Source: Methanobacteriaceae archaeon
GTDB lineage: Archaea; Methanobacteriota; Methanobacteria; Methanobacteriales; Methanobacteriaceae
DNA length: 24,220 nt
Direction: 5' to 3'
Assembly: GCA_900766745.1 (NCBI GenBank)
Contig: CAAFWR010000023.1
Coordinates: forward strand, 1-24,220
Positions 7,900 to 16,409 of this stretch are shown here, in pieces; the stretch's first letter is position 1; the number at the start of each line of letters is the position of its first letter. Made by a program: the position numbers and the translations under genes. The notes beneath the pieces are model-generated. The model did not search any database. It was not told the origin of the DNA and was given only the letters and a program-made list of their open reading frames with translations.

Positions 7900-8109
7900 T
7901 TATCCGTAATATTTGTTTAATTCTTTAATAAGCTTCTTCTTTTCATCTTCTTCCATATTGTCATTTACAAGAAATATGTAACCGCAGTTGTCACATTTTA
8001 CAGTATCTAATTCTGCATGGGCTCTGTGGTTATCTAACATACGTCTATGGGCTGTTTTATCTTTTGATCCACATTTTGGACATGGTGCAAGTAGTTCTTC
8101 AAGTTTCAT
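7900..8109 (-). CDS. Small CxxC/CxxC protein, probable substrate or partner of the radical SAM enzyme
   Basis: This encodes 69 residues. Cys10-Cys13 (PCPKCGSK) and Cys39-Cys42 (KCDNCGY) are spaced as in a zinc ribbon, with a His/Arg-rich middle (His21, His28, His31) and a charged helical tail ending NKYYG. Minus-strand GAGGT precedes the ATG. It sits directly upstream of the SPASM radical SAM gene, one base apart. As I recall, a methanogen-only family (TIGR04165) of such small Cys-containing proteins accompanies TIGR04083 enzymes, and this pair fits it. It may be a modified peptide, or only a zinc-binding partner protein. There is no signal peptide and no obvious leader/core cleavage site. 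Confidence 0.75.
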   Translation of the reverse strand: MKLEELLAPCPKCGSKDKTAHRRMLDNHRAHAELDTVKCDNCGYIFLVNDNMEEDEKKKLIKELNKYYG

Positions 8110-8150
8110 TTTATATACCTCTTTTATAATTTATTATATTGTTTTGATAT

Positions 8151-9365
8151 TTAAAAGAATTTTTGATATATTGGCATTCCAATATTTTTGATAAACCATA
8201 GCTTAAGTTTAAATCCAGGACCTTCAAATTCTTTCTGAACTTTTGAAAGCTCTTTTGGTATATCTAAATGTTGTGGACATTTTCTTAAACATTTTCCACA
8301 GCCATTACAAAGGCCTGCATTTGTCGGTGTATTCATAACTCCTCCAACAGTAGTAAAATAGTTTATAAGGCTTTTAGAAAACAGTCCTTTTTGGTTAAAT
8401 AGATATTTTTCATTATATATTTTCATACATTCCGGAATGTTTACATTCTGAGGACAGGGCATACAGTAACCGCATGTAGTGCAGTTAATTTTAATCAGAT
8501 TTTTGAATATTCTTTTGACATATTCAATGGTTTCCATTTCCTCTAATGAAAGTGAATGAGGTTCTATATCTTTTGCAATTTCGATATTTTCTTCAATTTG
8601 TTCTATTGTATTCATTCCTGAAAAAACACATGTGATTTCTTCATGGTTTAAGATCCATTCAAAAGACCACTGTGCCATAGTTTTATTTGGATTAGCTTTT
8701 TTAAACCTTTCTTCAGCTTCTTCTGGAATTTTTCCTGCAAGAATTCCTCCTTTAAGAGGTTCCATTACAAATATTCCCATTCCTTTTTGAGAAGCATAAT
8801 GTATTCCTTCAAAGTTAATCTGAGAATTGTCGTCAAAATAATTATATTGAACCATAGCTACATCCCAGTCATATAAATCTACAAGATCTATAAACTCATC
8901 AGCTTTTCCATGATATGAAAATCCGATATTTTTTATTTTACCCTCCTTTTTAGCTTTTTCAATAAATTTAAAAACGTCTCTTTTAATAAGTCTTTTCATA
9001 GTTTTCAAATCAATATTGTGAAGTAGATAATAATCTATGGTATCCCGATTAAGTCTTTCCAACTGCTGGTTAAGGGTTTTTTCCATATCTTCATATTTTT
9101 TTATTGTAAATGCAGGTAATTTTGTTGAAATTTTTACTTTATCTTTATATTCTCCCTGTAAAATTTCTCCAAGGAATTTTTCACTATTTCCCATTCCATA
9201 AATAGCTGCAGTATCAATTATATTTATTCCATTGTCGATGCTTTGATAGATTTGTTTTTTAGCTTCTTTTTTGTCGATTTTACCGTTTTTGGAAGGTAAC
9301 CTCATAGCTCCAAAACCTAATTGTGAAATTTCATCCTGATTTTTCTCAATTACCCTAGTTTTCAT
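8151..9365 (-). CDS. Aldo/keto reductase with C-terminal double [4Fe-4S] domain
   Basis: The product is 404 residues. The N-terminal 280 residues form an aldo/keto reductase barrel with the tetrad Asp51, Tyr56, Lys82 and His116 (IIDTAAIYG, STKLP, LLHNID). The C-terminus adds a ferredoxin-like part with CTTCGYCMPCP and CNGCGKCLRKCP, eight cysteines for two clusters. This architecture is common in anaerobes; the carbonyl substrate cannot be read from sequence. It lies 41 bases upstream of the Cys-rich protein on the same strand, so it may share a transcript with the radical SAM pair, although an AT-rich stretch between them could hold a promoter. It is divergent from hisG, with a 105-bp shared promoter region. 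Confidence 0.9.
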   Translation of the reverse strand: MKTRVIEKNQDEISQLGFGAMRLPSKNGKIDKKEAKKQIYQSIDNGINIIDTAAIYGMGNSEKFLGEILQGEYKDKVKISTKLPAFTIKKYEDMEKTLNQQLERLNRDTIDYYLLHNIDLKTMKRLIKRDVFKFIEKAKKEGKIKNIGFSYHGKADEFIDLVDLYDWDVAMVQYNYFDDNSQINFEGIHYASQKGMGIFVMEPLKGGILAGKIPEEAEERFKKANPNKTMAQWSFEWILNHEEITCVFSGMNTIEQIEENIEIAKDIEPHSLSLEEMETIEYVKRIFKNLIKINCTTCGYCMPCPQNVNIPECMKIYNEKYLFNQKGLFSKSLINYFTTVGGVMNTPTNAGLCNGCGKCLRKCPQHLDIPKELSKVQKEFEGPGFKLKLWFIKNIGMPIYQKFF

Positions 9366-9407
9366 AATAATAGTTTTTAGTTCTATTAATTATAAATTGT
9401 CTTCGAT

Positions 9408-9417
9408 AAATATATTA
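9408..9417 (+). promoter_or_regulatory. TATA box of hisG
   Basis: AAATATATTA lies about 55 bases before the hisG ATG in the divergent intergenic region. AGGT at 9461-9464 is the likely ribosome binding site. Confidence 0.4.
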
Positions 9418-9470
9418 AAAAAGATTTTAATAGTATAATTAAATGTAGAAGTTAATATGTAGGTAATTAT

Positions 9471-10460
9471 ATGAATGGCAAAATTATATTGGGACTTCCA
9501 AAAGGCAGTTTGAATAATGTTAATAGAGGCAATACTTATCAGCTATTTGTAGATGCAGGTTATGAAGTAAGAGGATATGAGCCGGGCAATGAATCCTATG
9601 AAATATCTATTTTAAATGATAATGAAATTAAAGCATATTTAACCCGTCCACAAAGCACTCCTGTAGAATTAAATAGGGGAATGGTTGATATAGCTATTGT
9701 TGGAGAAGATTGGGTTAAAGAGGAATCTGTACTTAGAGATAATAAAATTACAAAAATAGGGGATTTGGATTATGGTGAAACTCGTTTAATAGTAGCTGTC
9801 CCTAATGATTCTCCTTATAAAAATTTAACTGAATTTTTTAGAGCAAACAAAGAAAGAGATACTCCAATTTTATGCTTTACCGAATATCCAAACTTAACCA
9901 GAAAACACATCATGGAAAATGAAGGGTACCAAGAAATCTTTGGAGATGCCGTTCCTTTTGTCCAGGTTCGAGGATTAACTGATGGGGATAATGAACAGGT
10001 TCAAGTTATTAACTCTGATGGAGCTACTGAAGTATATATTGCAAAAGGTGCAGATTTAATTGTGGATAATACTCAAACAGGGAGCAGTTTGAGAAAAGCA
10101 GGTCTTAAAGAACTTGAAACTATTCTTCACTCTTCAGCAGGCCTTTATGCTGGTGTTAGTTGTACTGGCGATAAACTTGAAAAAGCAAAAATGATTTTCA
10201 CTCAATTATTCGGTGCAATCTCAGCTAAAAAGTACTTTGACGTGAAATTCAATATTGACACATTAAAGATTCAGGAAGTAAGTGATTATTTAGTTGAAAA
10301 TAATTTATGTGCTGATGAACCAACTATTACTAAAGGTCCTAATTTCTCACAAATCAATGTATTAATCCCTAAAAGCAAGTTTCCAGAGATGATTGATGCA
10401 ATTAAAGGATTTAATGCAACTTCAATTATTCGTAATGATTTAAAACAGCTTGTTGAATAG
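9471..10460 (+). CDS. hisG: ATP phosphoribosyltransferase, long form
   Basis: HisG joins ATP and PRPP in the first step of histidine synthesis, in the cytoplasm. The N-terminus ([16 protein letters not shown]) and [16 protein letters not shown] are typical, and the PRPP-binding loop [14 protein letters not shown] spans residues 194-207. The last 75 or so residues ([20 protein letters not shown] and onward) match the ACT/PII-like regulatory domain of the long form, which allows histidine feedback and does not need HisZ. At 329 residues it is somewhat longer than the usual 290-300. Neighbours are not his genes, so it stands alone as often seen in methanogens. It has its own TATA box upstream and a T-rich terminator downstream. 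Confidence 0.92.
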   Translation: MNGKIILGLPKGSLNNVNRGNTYQLFVDAGYEVRGYEPGNESYEISILNDNEIKAYLTRPQSTPVELNRGMVDIAIVGEDWVKEESVLRDNKITKIGDLDYGETRLIVAVPNDSPYKNLTEFFRANKERDTPILCFTEYPNLTRKHIMENEGYQEIFGDAVPFVQVRGLTDGDNEQVQVINSDGATEVYIAKGADLIVDNTQTGSSLRKAGLKELETILHSSAGLYAGVSCTGDKLEKAKMIFTQLFGAISAKKYFDVKFNIDTLKIQEVSDYLVENNLCADEPTITKGPNFSQINVLIPKSKFPEMIDAIKGFNATSIIRNDLKQLVE

Positions 10461-10463
10461 TCA

Positions 10464-10513
10464 TTACTTTTTCTATTTTTATTTTTTAATAATAAATCAT
10501 TATATTTATTATT
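10464..10513 (+). terminator. Terminator region after hisG with 10-bp inverted repeat
   Basis: T-rich runs at 10467-10487 are followed by AATAATAAAT (10488-10497) and its exact complement ATTTATTATT (10504-10513) around six bases. The T runs suit archaeal termination. The palindrome might instead be an operator for the next gene. Confidence 0.4.
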
Positions 10514-10559
10514 GATTATCTACATAATAATATATTAATTTATAAAAAATGGTAAAAAC

Positions 10560-11462
10560 ATGTTAACTTCAGTTCAAAAAGAAATTTTACAAAATTTAAT
10601 CAACTTATATCAGTCATCTGAAGGGAAATCCATTAAAGGAGAGGATATTGCTGAAGTAATGGATAGGAATCCTGGAACAATTAGAAACCAGATGCAATCT
10701 TTAAGGAGTTTAGGGTTGGTAAAAGGTGTGCCGGGCCCTCATGGTGGTTATAAACCTACCGTGGAAGCTTATAATTCTTTAAACATTTCAGTTTCTGATA
10801 AAGACTCACAGGTACCTATTTATAAAGATGGTGAACAGGTTGAAGGTGTTACTGTAGCTAAAATAGAGTTTACTAGTGTTCCCCAAACTGAAGGATGTGA
10901 AGCAGCTATTAAGGTTCTTGGAAATATTAAAAATCTAAATCTTGGAGATGTTATAAGAATAGGTCCAACTCCTGTTAATAACCTTGGTGTAATAGGCCAA
11001 ATCGTTGGAAGAGACGATATGGATAATATTCTGCTTGTAGACACTAAAACAATAAGGAGCATACCAAAAACCAGCATTGGGGAAATAGCAAGTAGAAATG
11101 TCATATCTCTTAATGTAGATTCAACTTTAAAAGAAGCTGCTGAAATACTGTCTTCTAACTCAATTGATGGAGCTCCTGTAATTGATGATAGCAAAGTTGT
11201 TGGAATGTTTACTGTTACAGATGTTGTAAATGCAATAGCTAAAGACAAGGAGAATCTTCCTGTTGGTTCTCTTATGAGTTTAAATATTGTTACTGTCCCT
11301 GTTGATATGAAGATAGCTAACGCTATTGGAATCATGTTTAAAAAAGAGCTTGGAAGATTGATTGTAGTAGACCACAATGATAATTTATATGGCATTGTAA
11401 CTAGAACAGATCTAATTGACTGTATTACAAACCTTAAGCAATTTCCAATAATAACTAAATAA
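10560..11462 (+). CDS. Winged-helix regulator with CBS domain pair
   Basis: The product is 300 residues. Residues 1-75 form a winged helix-turn-helix (EDIAEVMDRNPGTIRNQMQSL, then GLVKGVPGPHGGYKPT), the centre (about 95-170) is a conserved beta-rich region, and the C-terminus has two CBS motifs (SRNVISLNVDSTLKEAAEIL, VVGMFTVTDVV; LMSLNIVTVPVD, LYGIVTRTDLID). CBS pairs bind adenosyl ligands, so DNA binding may respond to energy state or S-adenosylmethionine. This domain order is known from methanogens, often annotated as an IMP dehydrogenase-related or CBS protein. The deoxyhypusine synthase gene follows after 12 bases and probably shares the transcript. The ligand and targets are unknown. Confidence 0.85.
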   Translation: MLTSVQKEILQNLINLYQSSEGKSIKGEDIAEVMDRNPGTIRNQMQSLRSLGLVKGVPGPHGGYKPTVEAYNSLNISVSDKDSQVPIYKDGEQVEGVTVAKIEFTSVPQTEGCEAAIKVLGNIKNLNLGDVIRIGPTPVNNLGVIGQIVGRDDMDNILLVDTKTIRSIPKTSIGEIASRNVISLNVDSTLKEAAEILSSNSIDGAPVIDDSKVVGMFTVTDVVNAIAKDKENLPVGSLMSLNIVTVPVDMKIANAIGIMFKKELGRLIVVDHNDNLYGIVTRTDLIDCITNLKQFPIITK

Positions 11463-11474
11463 GATCGTGATTTA

Positions 11475-12398
11475 ATGAAGGTAGACCAAATTGATATTAA
11501 ACCAGATATGAGTGTTAGTGAATTAATTGATCAATTTGATGGCTCTGGCGTGTTAGGTGCTGGAAGAGTAGCTAGAGCTTGTAATTTACTAGCTAAAATG
11601 ATATCTGATAATGATACTAATGTTTTTATGAGTCTTGGAGGTCCATTAGTTCCAGGTGGTCTTAGAAATGTATTTGCCGATATGGTTAAGAATCATTATG
11701 TTGATTTAATTGTAGCTAGTGGAGCCAATATTACTCACGATCTTCTTGAGAGCTTTGGTGGTAGGCACTATAAGGATAAAGGAACAGATGATGAAGAATT
11801 AAACACTCAAGGGATTGGAAGAATAGGTGACGTTTTCACTGCTTCAGAGGATTTTGAAGTATTTGAACAAAGAATAACTGAGATATTTGAAGACATCGCT
11901 TCATCTAAAAGCCATATTTCAATTCAGGAGTTATTATATGAGGTAGGTCTTCGAATTGATGATGAGAATTCTATTTTAGCTAATGCTGCTCGTGAAAATG
12001 TTCCTATTTTTGCTCCAGGTCTTATTGACAGCATGTTCGGACTTCAGCTATGGATGTTCAACCAGGATCATGATTTCGTAGTTGATGCAGTAGCAGATAT
12101 GCATTATCTTTCTGATATTGTTTTTAATAGTAAGAAAGTAGGTGGAATTCTTTTAGGTGGTGGCCTTACTAAACATTATACATTAGCTTCTAATCTTTTA
12201 AAAGGAGGATTGGACTTAGCTATTCAAATTACAATGGACCGACCGGAATCTGGAAGTTTAAGTGGAGCTCCTCTTGAAGAAGCGAAATCATGGTCAAAAG
12301 CAAAATGCGGTTCTGATTTAGCCACTGTAATTGGAGATGTTACTGTAATTTTTCCTCTTATTTTAGCTGGAGCTTTAGATAAAATTAACAGTGATTAA
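11475..12398 (+). CDS. dys: Deoxyhypusine synthase
   Basis: This enzyme transfers the aminobutyl group of spermidine, with NAD, to a lysine of archaeal initiation factor aIF5A. The sequence is full-length for an archaeal enzyme (307 residues), with VARACNLLAKM, MSLGGPLVPGG, VASGANITHDL, VGGILLGGGLTKHY and the active-site segment SGAPLEEAKSWSKAKCG, where Lys275 is the expected lysine that forms the enzyme intermediate. GTGAT (the usual ribosome binding word here) precedes the ATG. The next gene starts immediately after its stop codon. The call is firm. Confidence 0.95.
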   Translation: MKVDQIDIKPDMSVSELIDQFDGSGVLGAGRVARACNLLAKMISDNDTNVFMSLGGPLVPGGLRNVFADMVKNHYVDLIVASGANITHDLLESFGGRHYKDKGTDDEELNTQGIGRIGDVFTASEDFEVFEQRITEIFEDIASSKSHISIQELLYEVGLRIDDENSILANAARENVPIFAPGLIDSMFGLQLWMFNQDHDFVVDAVADMHYLSDIVFNSKKVGGILLGGGLTKHYTLASNLLKGGLDLAIQITMDRPESGSLSGAPLEEAKSWSKAKCGSDLATVIGDVTVIFPLILAGALDKINSD

Positions 12399-12926
12399 AT
12401 GTATACTGGGGCTTTGGCACTTTTATTTGCATTATCTGGATTTTTTATGAAGTTTTCAGATGATGCTTTTGATATTAGTCATAACAGAAAATATGCTGCA
12501 GTTTTAGGAATAGTCTGTGCTGTTACATCTGCAATAGCTACTGTTTATAGTGCTGGTGCAGCTTATATTTTTATAGGAATCTTGATTGGTAACTTGCTGG
12601 CTTTTAAGGTTGATGGACTTCATCACATTATTACATTAGCGGTTTTTATTGTTTTGATTTTGATTTTTGGAATTCCTTCAATAAGCATAGCTATTTTACT
12701 TATCTGCATCTTATCTGCTTTAGCTGATGAGATTGGTCATGAATTGGTTTCTAAAAAAACAAGTAATAGGTTTGTAAATCTATTTTTTGAGTATAGATTT
12801 ACAATGAAGGTTGTTATATTATTATTAGCTATTTTCGGTGCTTTTAGTTTTTGGATATTTGTCTGCTTCTTGTTATTTGAAATAGCTTACGAATTTGCCG
12901 GATTTTGTTATGAAAAAATCTATTGA
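12399..12926 (+). CDS. Small polytopic membrane protein, unknown
   Basis: The product is 175 residues, very hydrophobic, with about five or six membrane segments (near 1-18, 32-52, 54-70, 75-105, 135-165). Acidic residues sit at the ends of segments in SALADEIGHELVSKK and LLFEIAYEFAG. The ATG directly abuts the stop of deoxyhypusine synthase, and the ribosome binding site (GTGATT) lies inside the end of that gene, so translation is coupled. No family was recognised. Its 3' end overlaps pyrF on the other strand by 7 bases. A role linked to polyamines would be a guess from position only. Confidence 0.75.
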   Translation: MYTGALALLFALSGFFMKFSDDAFDISHNRKYAAVLGIVCAVTSAIATVYSAGAAYIFIGILIGNLLAFKVDGLHHIITLAVFIVLILIFGIPSISIAILLICILSALADEIGHELVSKKTSNRFVNLFFEYRFTMKVVILLLAIFGAFSFWIFVCFLLFEIAYEFAGFCYEKIY

Positions 12927-13567
12927 GATTTTTTAATAAATTCTTTCAATGCTTCTTTAGGATTATCTGATTCGTAAATGGATCTGCCGATAATCACGCT
13001 GTTTGCATATTGTAAGGTTTCTTTTATTTCTCCACCTTGTTTTCCAACACCAGGGGATATGATGAAAGCATCTTTTCCGACAATTTCTCTTATTTCCTTA
13101 AGTCTGTTTATTCTTGTTGCTGGTGCTACATAGTTTTTTATTCCCATTTCCACGCCCATTTCAGCTATTGCATCTGCATCTGATTGTAGGAATTTTTTAG
13201 CTCCTGGATGGGACATTTCAGTTAGCAGAAATATTTCACGACCAAAGTCTTCTGCTGTTTCTTTACATGCTTCTACACTATCTGGACCTACAAATCCATG
13301 ACATATTATTGCATCTGCTCCACTTTTAAATGTTTCAGAGCATATTTTTTCATTTGTTGCAGGTATGTCTGCTACTTTAAAATCACATATTACTTTGTAT
13401 CCAAAGTTTTCTTTAAGAGTTTCTACTATTTCTAATCCTTCAGCTAGTGCTAAAGGGTATCCTATTTTTATTGTATTTATATCTGGAGTAAGCTTTTCAC
13501 ATATTTCTGATGCTTCTATTCCGTTCATAACATCTAATGCTAATATTATATTGTTTTTAACTTTCAT
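12920..13567 (-). CDS. pyrF: Orotidine 5'-phosphate decarboxylase
   Basis: PyrF makes UMP from OMP in the last step of pyrimidine synthesis. The product is 215 residues, usual for the archaeal type. The catalytic array is visible: Asp12 (LALDV), Lys34 (IKIGYP) and D62-x-K64-x2-D67 in DFKVADIPATN, with the phosphate loop near the C-terminus in IIGRSIYES. Minus-strand AGGAGAT lies five bases before the ATG. It is divergent from cbiM and convergent with the small membrane protein. Confidence 0.95.
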   Translation of the reverse strand: MKVKNNIILALDVMNGIEASEICEKLTPDINTIKIGYPLALAEGLEIVETLKENFGYKVICDFKVADIPATNEKICSETFKSGADAIICHGFVGPDSVEACKETAEDFGREIFLLTEMSHPGAKKFLQSDADAIAEMGVEMGIKNYVAPATRINRLKEIREIVGKDAFIISPGVGKQGGEIKETLQYANSVIIGRSIYESDNPKEALKEFIKKSQ

Positions 13568-13624
13568 TGTATCTCCTGTTATCTATTCTTTTTTTCATTG
13601 ATTAATAAATTTGCTATGGGTAAC

Positions 13625-13702
13625 TTTTATATATTATTAAGATAAATTAATATTATATCAAATTTACTTTATTATGTATCCAATAGATTTTATTTATCTT
13701 AA
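13625..13702 (+). promoter_or_regulatory. Promoter region of cbiMNQO with TATA box and 10-bp inverted repeat
   Basis: TTTTATATATT at 13625-13635 is a good TATA box for the cobalt operon. TTAAGATAAA (13637-13646) and its exact complement TTTATCTTAA (13693-13702) flank 46 bases downstream of it, around and after the expected start of transcription. They are candidate half-sites for a cobalt- or nickel-responsive regulator, or could form a leader hairpin. I see no cobalamin riboswitch. Confidence 0.4.
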
Positions 13703-13742
13703 TTTTTTTTAAAGTTTTTTTGATATTTTGGAGGTTATTATA

Positions 13743-14423
13743 ATGCATATTATGGAAGGATTTTTACCACCAATATGGTGTGCTGTTTGGTTTATAATTT
13801 CAATACCAATCGTTATTTATGGAATATATCAAATTAAGAAAGTTTCAGAAAATGTTCCTGAATCAAAAGCACTATTAGCTGTAAGTGGAGCATTCATGTT
13901 CATATTGTCTTCACTGAAATTACCATCTGTTACAGGTAGTTGTTCACATCCAACAGGAAATGGATTAGGGGCAGCTATTTTTGGACCTGCTGTTACTGCT
14001 GTTTTAGCAACTATTGTACTTCTTTTCCAAGCTTTATTATTAGCACATGGAGGATTAACCACATTAGGTGCAAATATTTTTTCAATGGGTATTGTAGGGC
14101 CAGTTGTAGCATGGATTGTATATAAAGGTTTAATTAAAAACAATGTTTCATCTACTATTGCAATATTCTTTGCAGCATTTTTAGGTGATCTTTTAACTTA
14201 TGTTGCTACTGCATTCCAATTGTCTTTAGCATTCCCATTACCATCATTCGGTCAAGCATTAGTTAATTTCTTGACTATTTTCGCTGTAACTCAAATTCCT
14301 TTAGCTATTGCAGAAGGTATTTTAACAGTGATTATATGGGACAGATTAAAAGTATATAAACCAAAATTATTAGAAAAACTTAATCTCTTAACTAAAAAAG
14401 AAGATGCAGAGGTAGATGGTTAA
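13743..14423 (+). CDS. cbiM: Cobalt ECF transporter, substrate-binding subunit CbiM
   Basis: CbiM is the membrane substrate-binding subunit of the cobalt importer that feeds cobamide synthesis, essential for methyl transfer in methanogens. The mature-type start [13 protein letters not shown] is decisive: the N-terminal Met-His binds the metal, so the ATG at 13743, seven bases after GGAGGTT, is used rather than the upstream TTG at 13728. It has about six or seven membrane segments and a conserved [12 protein letters not shown] with the second metal histidine. At 226 residues it has the usual length for the family. NikM is the close alternative, but the CbiN partner downstream favours cobalt. 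Confidence 0.93.
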   Translation: MHIMEGFLPPIWCAVWFIISIPIVIYGIYQIKKVSENVPESKALLAVSGAFMFILSSLKLPSVTGSCSHPTGNGLGAAIFGPAVTAVLATIVLLFQALLLAHGGLTTLGANIFSMGIVGPVVAWIVYKGLIKNNVSSTIAIFFAAFLGDLLTYVATAFQLSLAFPLPSFGQALVNFLTIFAVTQIPLAIAEGILTVIIWDRLKVYKPKLLEKLNLLTKKEDAEVDG

Positions 14424-14424
14424 A

Positions 14425-14712
14425 ATGAATAATAAATCAATTTTAGCTCTTATAATTGTATTGATAATTATTGTTGTTGCACCATTCTTGATTTATAGTG
14501 GTCAAGGAGAAGATGAAGGTTACTTTGGTGGAGCTGACGGTGCTGCAAGTGAAGCGATTGAAGGTAGTGGTTATGAGCCATGGTTTTCATCTATTTGGGA
14601 ACCGCCAAGCGGTGAAATAGAAAGCTTATTATTTGCTGTTCAAGCAGCTATTGGAGCTATAATTATAGGATATTTCTTCGGGTATTGGAAGGGTATGTCT
14701 AAAAAAGATTAA
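14425..14712 (+). CDS. cbiN: Cobalt ECF transporter, accessory subunit CbiN
   Basis: CbiN is a small protein with two membrane helices (about 5-24 and 65-86) joined by an outside loop, YFGGADGAASEAIEGSGYEPW, with conserved EPWF and PPSGEIESLLF. It helps load metal into CbiM. The ATG at 14425 lies about 11 bases from GAGGT. The ATG at 14416 overlaps the end of cbiM and lies only two bases from the same site, so the later start (95 residues) is preferred. It is coupled to cbiM. Confidence 0.9.
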   Translation: MNNKSILALIIVLIIIVVAPFLIYSGQGEDEGYFGGADGAASEAIEGSGYEPWFSSIWEPPSGEIESLLFAVQAAIGAIIIGYFFGYWKGMSKKD

Positions 14713-14714
14713 AA

Positions 14715-14778
14715 TTTACTTTAATTTTTTTTATTTTTTTTAAAGTAAAGTTCAATTATATTTATTTAAAGTAAAGTT
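14715..14778 (+). repeat. Inverted and direct TTAAAGTAAAGTT repeats between cbiN and cbiQ
   Basis: TTTACTTTAA (14715-14724) pairs exactly with TTAAAGTAAA (14740-14749) around a T-rich loop. The sequence TTAAAGTAAAGTT occurs twice in direct order, at 14740-14752 and 14766-14778, 26 bp apart. The hairpin plus T tract may partly terminate or stabilise the cbiMN message; the two direct copies lie 24-50 bases ahead of cbiQ and may be a binding site. Confidence 0.5.
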
Positions 14779-14801
14779 TAATATAATAGTGTTGATTTTT
14801 T

Positions 14802-15482
14802 ATGAAGTTTGATATGGATTATATTGCACATACTAATAAAATGTCACTGACAAATCCCTACTATAAATTATTCGGATCTGTTATTTTGATGATAGTGACA
14901 TTACTTTTGAATAATTTATATTTTGATATAGCTGTTTTTGCTGCAATGGCAATATTGATAATGGGAATAGCTAGAGTATCACCTTTAGATTATTTAAAGT
15001 TTATAACCATTCCCTTTGTTTTCACAGCAATTACCTGTATTTACTTGATTCTTTTTACAGGCACTGGAGTACCTATATACAATACAGGATTTTTTGGAAT
15101 AGTTATTACAGATAATTCTTTAAACTTAGGAATCTACACTTTTGGTCGTGTATTTGCATGTTTCTCATGTTTAGGATTTTTAGCTCTAACAACACCAATA
15201 GCCAACATATTGCATTGCTTAGCTAAATTAAAAGTTCCTAGAATTTTAATTGAAATTGCTTTATTAATGTATAATACCATTTTCATATTCTTAAATGAGT
15301 TAAACACTATGAAAAATGCTCAGGAATCTAGATTAGGATATAGGGGAACAAAATCCACTTATAAATCACTAGGATCATTGTTCAGTAATTTATTTTTAGT
15401 TTCATTAACTAAAAGCGAAAAACTACAATATGCTCTTGATTCAAGAGGTTTTACAGGTGAAATACCTATATATGATCCATAG
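14802..15482 (+). CDS. cbiQ: Cobalt ECF transporter, transmembrane coupling subunit CbiQ
   Basis: CbiQ is the T component that links CbiM to the ATPase. The product is 226 residues with five or so membrane segments. The C-terminal coupling region has NAQESRLGYRGT and LQYALDSRGFTGEIP, the two Ala-x-x-x-Gly-like helices that dock on CbiO. It starts MKFDMDYIAHTNKMS; the ribosome binding site is weak (GTTGAT). It is separated from cbiN by 89 bases that carry repeats, so it may have its own promoter. Confidence 0.93.
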   Translation: MKFDMDYIAHTNKMSLTNPYYKLFGSVILMIVTLLLNNLYFDIAVFAAMAILIMGIARVSPLDYLKFITIPFVFTAITCIYLILFTGTGVPIYNTGFFGIVITDNSLNLGIYTFGRVFACFSCLGFLALTTPIANILHCLAKLKVPRILIEIALLMYNTIFIFLNELNTMKNAQESRLGYRGTKSTYKSLGSLFSNLFLVSLTKSEKLQYALDSRGFTGEIPIYDP

Positions 15483-15501
15483 ATAATAGGAGATTATTCT
15501 A

Positions 15502-16332
15502 ATGCTTAAAGTAAAAGATGTTTTTTACTCATATGATGATGGAACAACTGCTCTTAACGGAATAAATCTTGAAGTTAAGAAAGGAGAAATCGTTGCACTC
15601 CTTGGAAAAAATGGTGCAGGAAAATCCACACTTTTTTTACAATTCAACGGAATATTAAGGCCAGACAGTGGAGAAATCTTAATCGATGGGAAACCATTGA
15701 AATACAATAAAAAGTCTCTAGTCAATGCCAGACAGAAAGTAGGCATAGTCTTTCAAAATCCCGATGATCAGATATTTGCGCCAACAGTAGAAGAGGATGT
15801 TGCATTTGGACCATTAAATCTTAAACTTCCAATAGATGAAGTTAAAAAAAGAGTTACTGATGCTTTAAGACGTGTTGGAATGGAAGGATTTGAGAAAAAA
15901 GCACCACACTATTTGAGTGGCGGTCAAAAGAAAAGGGTAGCTATTGCAGGAATACTTGCTATGAAACCTGAAATTATGATTCTTGATGAGCCTATGGCAG
16001 GTCTTGACCCAGTAGGTGCAGCTAAAATTATCAATCTTTTAAAAGAGCTGAATGAAGAAGGAATAACAATTTTAATTTCCACTCATGACGTTAATATTAT
16101 ACAAGATTATGTTGATAAAATCTTTGTAATAAATGATGGGGAAATAATTGGAGACGGATGTCCTGAGGACATATTTTCTAAAAAGGATCTCCTAAAAAAA
16201 GCTCATTTAAAACTACCGATAATAGCCAGATTATTCGAGAAACTAGAGGATAATAATATTATTCAGTGTAATGGAGAGTATCCCTTAACTGTTGATGATG
16301 CATATCTTGAAATTGAGAAATATTTAAAATAA
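15502..16332 (+). CDS. cbiO: Cobalt ECF transporter, ATP-binding subunit CbiO
   Basis: This is an ABC ATPase of 276 residues that powers cobalt uptake as the A component. Walker A GKNGAGKST is at 35-43, Q-loop QNPDDQIF at 85-92, signature LSGGQ at 138-142, Walker B ILDEP ending at 164, and switch His195 in STHD. All key residues are present. AGGAGA precedes the ATG. It completes cbiMNQO. With no second ATPase gene nearby, CbiO probably works as a homodimer. Confidence 0.95.
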   Translation: MLKVKDVFYSYDDGTTALNGINLEVKKGEIVALLGKNGAGKSTLFLQFNGILRPDSGEILIDGKPLKYNKKSLVNARQKVGIVFQNPDDQIFAPTVEEDVAFGPLNLKLPIDEVKKRVTDALRRVGMEGFEKKAPHYLSGGQKKRVAIAGILAMKPEIMILDEPMAGLDPVGAAKIINLLKELNEEGITILISTHDVNIIQDYVDKIFVINDGEIIGDGCPEDIFSKKDLLKKAHLKLPIIARLFEKLEDNNIIQCNGEYPLTVDDAYLEIEKYLK

Positions 16333-16409
16333 TTTATTGACTATTCTTTTTCTAAAGAACATACTTTTATACATTGAATAGAATTAAATGCAGATATGGC
16401 TTGTTGATT

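Noticed and set aside
10820..11395. A 191-codon minus-strand frame inside the CBS regulator
   Set aside because: It is low-complexity Ser/Thr/Ile-rich antisense of a clear gene, with no ribosome binding site.
13568..13742. Cobalamin riboswitch upstream of cbiM
   Set aside because: No B12-box-like GC-rich conserved core is visible in this AT-rich leader.
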